Origin: Kiritimatiellia bacterium
GTDB taxonomy: Bacteria > Verrucomicrobiota > Kiritimatiellia > CAIQIC01 > JAGNIJ01
Direction of reading: 5' to 3'
NCBI GenBank assembly: GCA_018001225.1
Contig: JAGNIJ010000011.1
Coordinates: 1 to 64,000 of the forward strand
DNA length: 64,000 bases
The translations under genes and the position numbers were made by a program. Below are positions 61,363 through 64,000 of the stretch, piece by piece (the stretch's first letter is position 1; each line of letters opens with the position of its first letter). The notes under the pieces were generated by a model. The model was not told the origin of the DNA, made no database searches, and saw only the letters and a list, made by a program, of their open reading frames with translations.

Positions 61363-62538
61363 ATGCGCAACGTCTACGTCATCGGCGTCGGCATCACCAG
61401 CTTCTCCCGGCTGGAATACCCCCTTTCCGAGATCGCGGCCTACCCGGCCATGATGGCGCTCAAGGACGCGGGGAACCCGAAGATCGACCACCTCTACGTC
61501 GCCAACATGGGCGGCGGCCGCGTCAACGGCCAGACCGCCCTCGCCAGCGCGGTGGTGGACACGTTGAGCCTCACGCCCATCGGCGCGGAGACCATCGAGA
61601 ACGGCCCGGCCTCGGGCTCGTCCGCCATCAAGACCGGGTTCATGGCCGTCGCGTCGGGATTGTGCGACACGGTCATGGTCACGGGCGCGGAACGCATGCG
61701 CGAGGTGAACAACCTCGAGGCCACGGACTTCGTGGCCACGCTGACCCACCCGCTGGCGGAATACATCTACGGCGTCACCCTGCCGTCGCTCGCCGGGATG
61801 TTTACCCGCCTCTACATGGAGAAATACGGCGTCACCAGCCGCCACCTGGCCATGGTCGCGGTCAAGAACCACGGCAACGCCATGCTCAACCCGTTCGCGC
61901 ACCTGCACCAGCCGATCACCGTGGACGCGATCCTCGATTCACCGGAGGCCATGACCAACAATCCCTTCGTCTCCGACCCGCTGCGGTTCTTCGACTTCTG
62001 CCCCGTCTCCGACGGCGGCGCGTGCGTCATCCTCGCCTCCGAGGAGGTCGCGCGCAAGGTGAAGCGGCCGCTCGTCCGGCTCGCCGGCGTCGGCCAGGCG
62101 ACGGACACGCACTGCGTCCACGAGCGCGAGAACCCGACCGACCTGCTGGCCGTCCGCGGCGCCGCCGCGCAGGCCATGAAGATGGCCGGGATCCAGCCCG
62201 CCGACGTGAGCGTCGCCGAACTCCACGACGCCTTCACGATCCTCGAGATCGTCGAGAGCGAGGAGGTCGGTTTCTTCAAGAAAGGCGAGGGCCACCTCGC
62301 GCTCGAGCGCGGCGAGACGGCGCTCGGCGGGAAGATCCCGATCAACCCGTCCGGCGGCCTCAAGGGCAAGGGCCATCCCGTCGGCGCGACCGGCATCGGC
62401 CAGGCGCACGAAATCGTCACGCAACTGCGCGGCGAGGCGAAGAAGCGGCAGGTCAAGGACGCGAAGATCGGCCTCACGGTCAACTTCGGCGGCTTCGGCA
62501 ACAACGTCGTCAGCCTCGTCTTCAAGAGGGAGGAGTAA
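61363..62538 (+). CDS. Thiolase-superfamily protein lacking the nucleophilic Cys
   Basis: A 391-residue cytoplasmic protein of the SCP-x/archaeal thiolase type, two bases after the GNAT-like gene. MRNVYVIGVGITSF opens the first half. Where thiolases have the nucleophile (VEAACASGSSA) it reads IENGPASGSSA, Pro in place of Cys near 86; the DNA (GGC CCG GCC) is unambiguous. The later His motif GHPVGATGIGQ and NFGGFGNN are kept. So classical thiolysis or Claisen condensation by a Cys-acyl intermediate is unlikely; acyl binding or decarboxylation are options. The Zn-ribbon/OB gene follows after 3 bases, the usual DUF35-type partner. Confidence 0.88.
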   Translation: MRNVYVIGVGITSFSRLEYPLSEIAAYPAMMALKDAGNPKIDHLYVANMGGGRVNGQTALASAVVDTLSLTPIGAETIENGPASGSSAIKTGFMAVASGLCDTVMVTGAERMREVNNLEATDFVATLTHPLAEYIYGVTLPSLAGMFTRLYMEKYGVTSRHLAMVAVKNHGNAMLNPFAHLHQPITVDAILDSPEAMTNNPFVSDPLRFFDFCPVSDGGACVILASEEVARKVKRPLVRLAGVGQATDTHCVHERENPTDLLAVRGAAAQAMKMAGIQPADVSVAELHDAFTILEIVESEEVGFFKKGEGHLALERGETALGGKIPINPSGGLKGKGHPVGATGIGQAHEIVTQLRGEAKKRQVKDAKIGLTVNFGGFGNNVVSLVFKREE

Positions 62539-62541
62539 GCC

Positions 62542-62889
62542 ATGGAACTCCAGATCTACGGGTACCAGTGCCGGAAGTGCGGCCAGCTTCACTACCCCTT
62601 CCGCATGGTCTGCAAGAAGTGCAAGGCCAACGAGCCGCACGGGTTCGATCCCGTGCCCCTGCCGAAGAAAGGCAAGCTGCTGACCTATACCGACCTCTCC
62701 ACCCTGCCCGCGGACTTCAACGTCGCGCAACTGACCCTGGGCATTGTGGAACTCGAGAACGGCATCCGGGTCACCGGCCAGGTGAAGATCCCCAAGCCGA
62801 AATCCGGCATGGCGGTCCGGGTGAACGTGGAGACCGTACGCTCGAGCGAGTTCGGCAAGAACCTCGGCATGGTCTTCTACGCCGCATGA
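62542..62889 (+). CDS. Zn-ribbon OB-fold protein (DUF35-type thiolase partner)
   Basis: A 115-residue cytoplasmic protein. The N-terminal rubredoxin-like ribbon has Cys10, Cys13, Cys24 and Cys27 (YQCRKCGQLH, RMVCKKCKAN); the rest is an OB fold (KGKLLTYTDLSTLPADF, LTLGIVELENGIRVTGQV). In archaea and some bacteria this protein bridges thiolases to their partner enzymes and channels acyl-CoA. It overlaps the AllH start by four bases (ATGA). Confidence 0.92.
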   Translation: MELQIYGYQCRKCGQLHYPFRMVCKKCKANEPHGFDPVPLPKKGKLLTYTDLSTLPADFNVAQLTLGIVELENGIRVTGQVKIPKPKSGMAVRVNVETVRSSEFGKNLGMVFYAA

Positions 62890-63797
62890 AGGTCGTGAGC
62901 GTCGGGGACCGGGTGGAGGCGGGCGCATACCGCCTCCACTCCCGGTTCAAGACGGTCACCAATTATCGATTGGAGGCGGGACGCCCCCGTCCCGCTGTGC
63001 TCTGCCTCGTCACCCCCGCCGTCGGATCCGGGCCGATCAACGTTGTTGTGGAAGGCGAGTTCCCCGAGGCCGACTCGGTTGTCCTTGAATCCGACGTCCT
63101 GATGCTTGATGGCCGGCGCTCTCCCCTCGGCCCGCGCTATGACTCCGCCCTTCCGGAAGGCCCGCCGGCTCCGGCGATGGTCGAGGCCCTGACCCGGCAC
63201 CTGCGCGCCGCGGCCCACCCGAAGAGCCTCGCCTTCCTGCTGGACGAATCCCGCGCCGCGAACTTCCGCCCCGGGTTTGAACAGAACATGGCGAAGCAAA
63301 TCCGCGACGGCGCACGGCTGCTGCTGGGCGCGGATCCGGCGCAAGGCGCCCGCCTGCTTCGCGGCTGCGGTTTCGGCCTGACGCCGGCCGGGGACGACCT
63401 GCTGGCGGGCGCGCTGATCGCTTCGCATCTCGCCGGCCCCACCCGTCATCCCGAACGTGGCAAGGGATTCCCCTCACCGGCGCCCGGCTCGTTATGGAGA
63501 TCCCTCGCTGCGCTCGGGATGACTGGTTCGAGCGGCACGCTCCTCTCCGACGCCTTCCTTGCCCTCGCCGCCGAGGGGCGCGTGAACGAACCCGTGAAGC
63601 AACTCCTCGCCGCCCTGGTCGGCGCCGACACGGAAGCCATGCCATCCTGCGCCGACCGCGTCCTGGCCCACGGCGAAACTTCCGGCGCGGATATCTTGAC
63701 AGGATTGGTGCTGGCGGTGCACAAAGGATTCAACTTCCAACAGCCAACGTTCAACTCCCAACGCCCAACAGGAGAGACCCATGATGGTGAGAGGTAA
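62886..63797 (+). CDS. allH: AllH-like protein (DUF2877) with in-frame repeat insertions
   Basis: A 303-residue protein of the DUF2877/AllH family, which with AllF and AllG forms oxamate carbamoyltransferase in E. coli ureide catabolism. Conserved parts: GFGLTPAGDDLLAGALIA, SGTLLSDAFLALAAEGRVNE and HGETSGADILTGLVLAV. Three stretches look foreign: YRLEAGRPRPAVL from a dispersed hairpin (62971-62995), RHPERGKGFPSPAPGS-LWRSLAALGMTG from a GTCATCCCGA inverted repeat (63445-63523), and the tail QQPTFNSQRPTGE from CAACxxx heptads (63731-63772). It overlaps AllF by 17 bases. Whether it is still active is unclear. Confidence 0.8.
   Translation: MKVVSVGDRVEAGAYRLHSRFKTVTNYRLEAGRPRPAVLCLVTPAVGSGPINVVVEGEFPEADSVVLESDVLMLDGRRSPLGPRYDSALPEGPPAPAMVEALTRHLRAAAHPKSLAFLLDESRAANFRPGFEQNMAKQIRDGARLLLGADPAQGARLLRGCGFGLTPAGDDLLAGALIASHLAGPTRHPERGKGFPSPAPGSLWRSLAALGMTGSSGTLLSDAFLALAAEGRVNEPVKQLLAALVGADTEAMPSCADRVLAHGETSGADILTGLVLAVHKGFNFQQPTFNSQRPTGETHDGER
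62971..62995. repeat. TGGAGG hairpin element inside allH
   Basis: Stem GCGGGACG/CGTCCCGC around CCCC. Matches 6872-6896 at 21 of 25 bases; two of the differences form a compensated stem pair (G-C there, A-T here). Confidence 0.75.
63445..63523. repeat. GTCATCCCGA inverted-repeat element inside allH
   Basis: Ends GTCATCCCGA (63445-63454) and TCGGGATGAC (63514-63523), a perfect 10-bp inverted repeat. The inner ATCCCTCGCTGCGCTCGGGATG belongs to a type of short palindromic element found between genes in many bacteria; here it is in a reading frame. Confidence 0.8.
63731..63772 (+). repeat. Six CAACxxx heptads at the allH/allF junction
   Basis: CAACTTC, CAACAGC, CAACGTT, CAACTCC, CAACGCC and CAACAGG, exactly 42 bases, so frame is kept. 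The last unit supplies the AGG of the AGGAGAG ribosome site of allF. Same unit as 31660-31736. Confidence 0.85.
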
Positions 63798-64000
63798 AAT
63801 CAAGAAGGGGAGTTATTACGACTCCATCACCCTGATGCGCGTCGGCAAGGCCGTGGCCGCGCTCGACGGCGTCACGGACGCCGCCGTGGTCATGGGCACG
63901 CAGACCAACAAGGGCATCCTCGGCGCGTCGGGGCTCTACCTCTCCGACTTCGACGCCTCGGGCGACACCGACCTGCTGATCGCGGTCAAGGCGGAGGCGG
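63781..64000 (+). CDS. fdrA: FdrA/AllF-like protein (5' part)
   Basis: The first 73 codons of a gene cut by the window end. MMVRGKIKKGSYYDSITLM, AAVVMGTQTNKGILGAS and DTDLLIAVKAEA match the N-terminus of FdrA, a succinyl-CoA-ligase-fold protein that is the AllF part of oxamate carbamoyltransferase. ATG 63781 has AGGAGAG seven bases ahead. It overlaps AllH by 17 bases. AllG (DUF1116) and a carbamate kinase would be expected downstream, outside the window. Confidence 0.9.
   Translation, partial: MMVRGKIKKGSYYDSITLMRVGKAVAALDGVTDAAVVMGTQTNKGILGASGLYLSDFDASGDTDLLIAVKAEA

Overview
The window is very GC-rich, densely coded bacterial DNA. The gene content points to the PVC superphylum, most likely Kiritimatiellota or a close Verrucomicrobiota relative. 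The support is a PEP-CTERM secreted protein, large secreted LamG, DUF2341, CARDB and VCBS-repeat proteins, a ribonuclease HIII, a GH123-like (DUF4091) protein, an HU protein with a Lys/Ala-rich tail, and a small secreted family with repeated Gly-Gly-Trp-Gly motifs. This assignment is an inference from protein families; there is no rRNA in the window. One tRNA, tRNA-Ile(CAU), lies at 44166-44239. No prophage, insertion sequence with a transposase, or CRISPR array was seen.

Layout: 0-4.5 kb holds secreted and lipoprotein genes, beginning inside a giant modular surface protein. 4.6-8.3 kb holds a small membrane protein coupled to a sodium:solute symporter, then a convergent undecaprenyl-phosphate sugar transferase. 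8.4-9.4 kb holds a DJ-1 family protein and HU. 9.4-12.9 kb is a ureide/carbamoyl cluster (YgeW-type carbamoyltransferase, carbamate kinase, threonine-synthase-like PLP enzyme). 13.0-15.1 kb holds a flavin split-barrel protein overlapping an unrecognised protein with two kinase-like halves. 15.4-17.9 kb is hybrid cluster protein plus ferredoxin behind a well-placed Fnr/HcpR-type site. 18.0-22.5 kb is a TatT-DctP-DctQ-DctM TRAP transporter followed by a Crp/Fnr regulator. 22.7-31.6 kb is a run of minus-strand genes: a TPR membrane protein, two secreted proteins, an orphan response regulator and a GH123-like protein. 31.8-42.0 kb is a minus-strand exopolysaccharide export locus (outer-membrane barrel, Wzc-type tyrosine kinase, Wza-type export lipoprotein, O-antigen ligase) running into GspK/L/M-like genes. 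42.2-49.9 kb holds RNase HIII, FAH-family hydrolase, the tRNA, a methyltransferase, a PAS protein and a giant VCBS-repeat protein. 49.9-58.3 kb is an envelope-modification block (LAB_N, ArnT-like glycosyltransferase, two YfiM-like proteins, SDR, Cache-like protein, methyltransferase, class I isoprenoid enzyme) beside a two-component system. 58.3-60.0 kb is a Na/Pi cotransporter. 60.6-64 kb is an operon of GNAT-like protein, thiolase, Zn-ribbon/OB protein, AllH (DUF2877) and the start of AllF/FdrA.

The most interesting signals are: (1) a tandem kinase/pseudokinase-like protein at 13436-15100; (2) paired CTTAAG boxes at 53190 and 56485 bracketing the envelope block beside a response regulator/histidine kinase pair, suggesting a compact PmrA-like regulon; (3) the terminal operon, whose thiolase has Pro where the nucleophilic Cys should be and whose AllH gene has absorbed three different dispersed repeats in frame; (4) at least five families of dispersed palindromic or heptad repeats, several of which supply stop codons or part of a ribosome binding site to neighbouring genes, and one of which shows compensatory stem changes between copies; (5) an Fnr/HcpR-like half-site pair centred about 41.5 bp upstream of the likely hcp transcription start.
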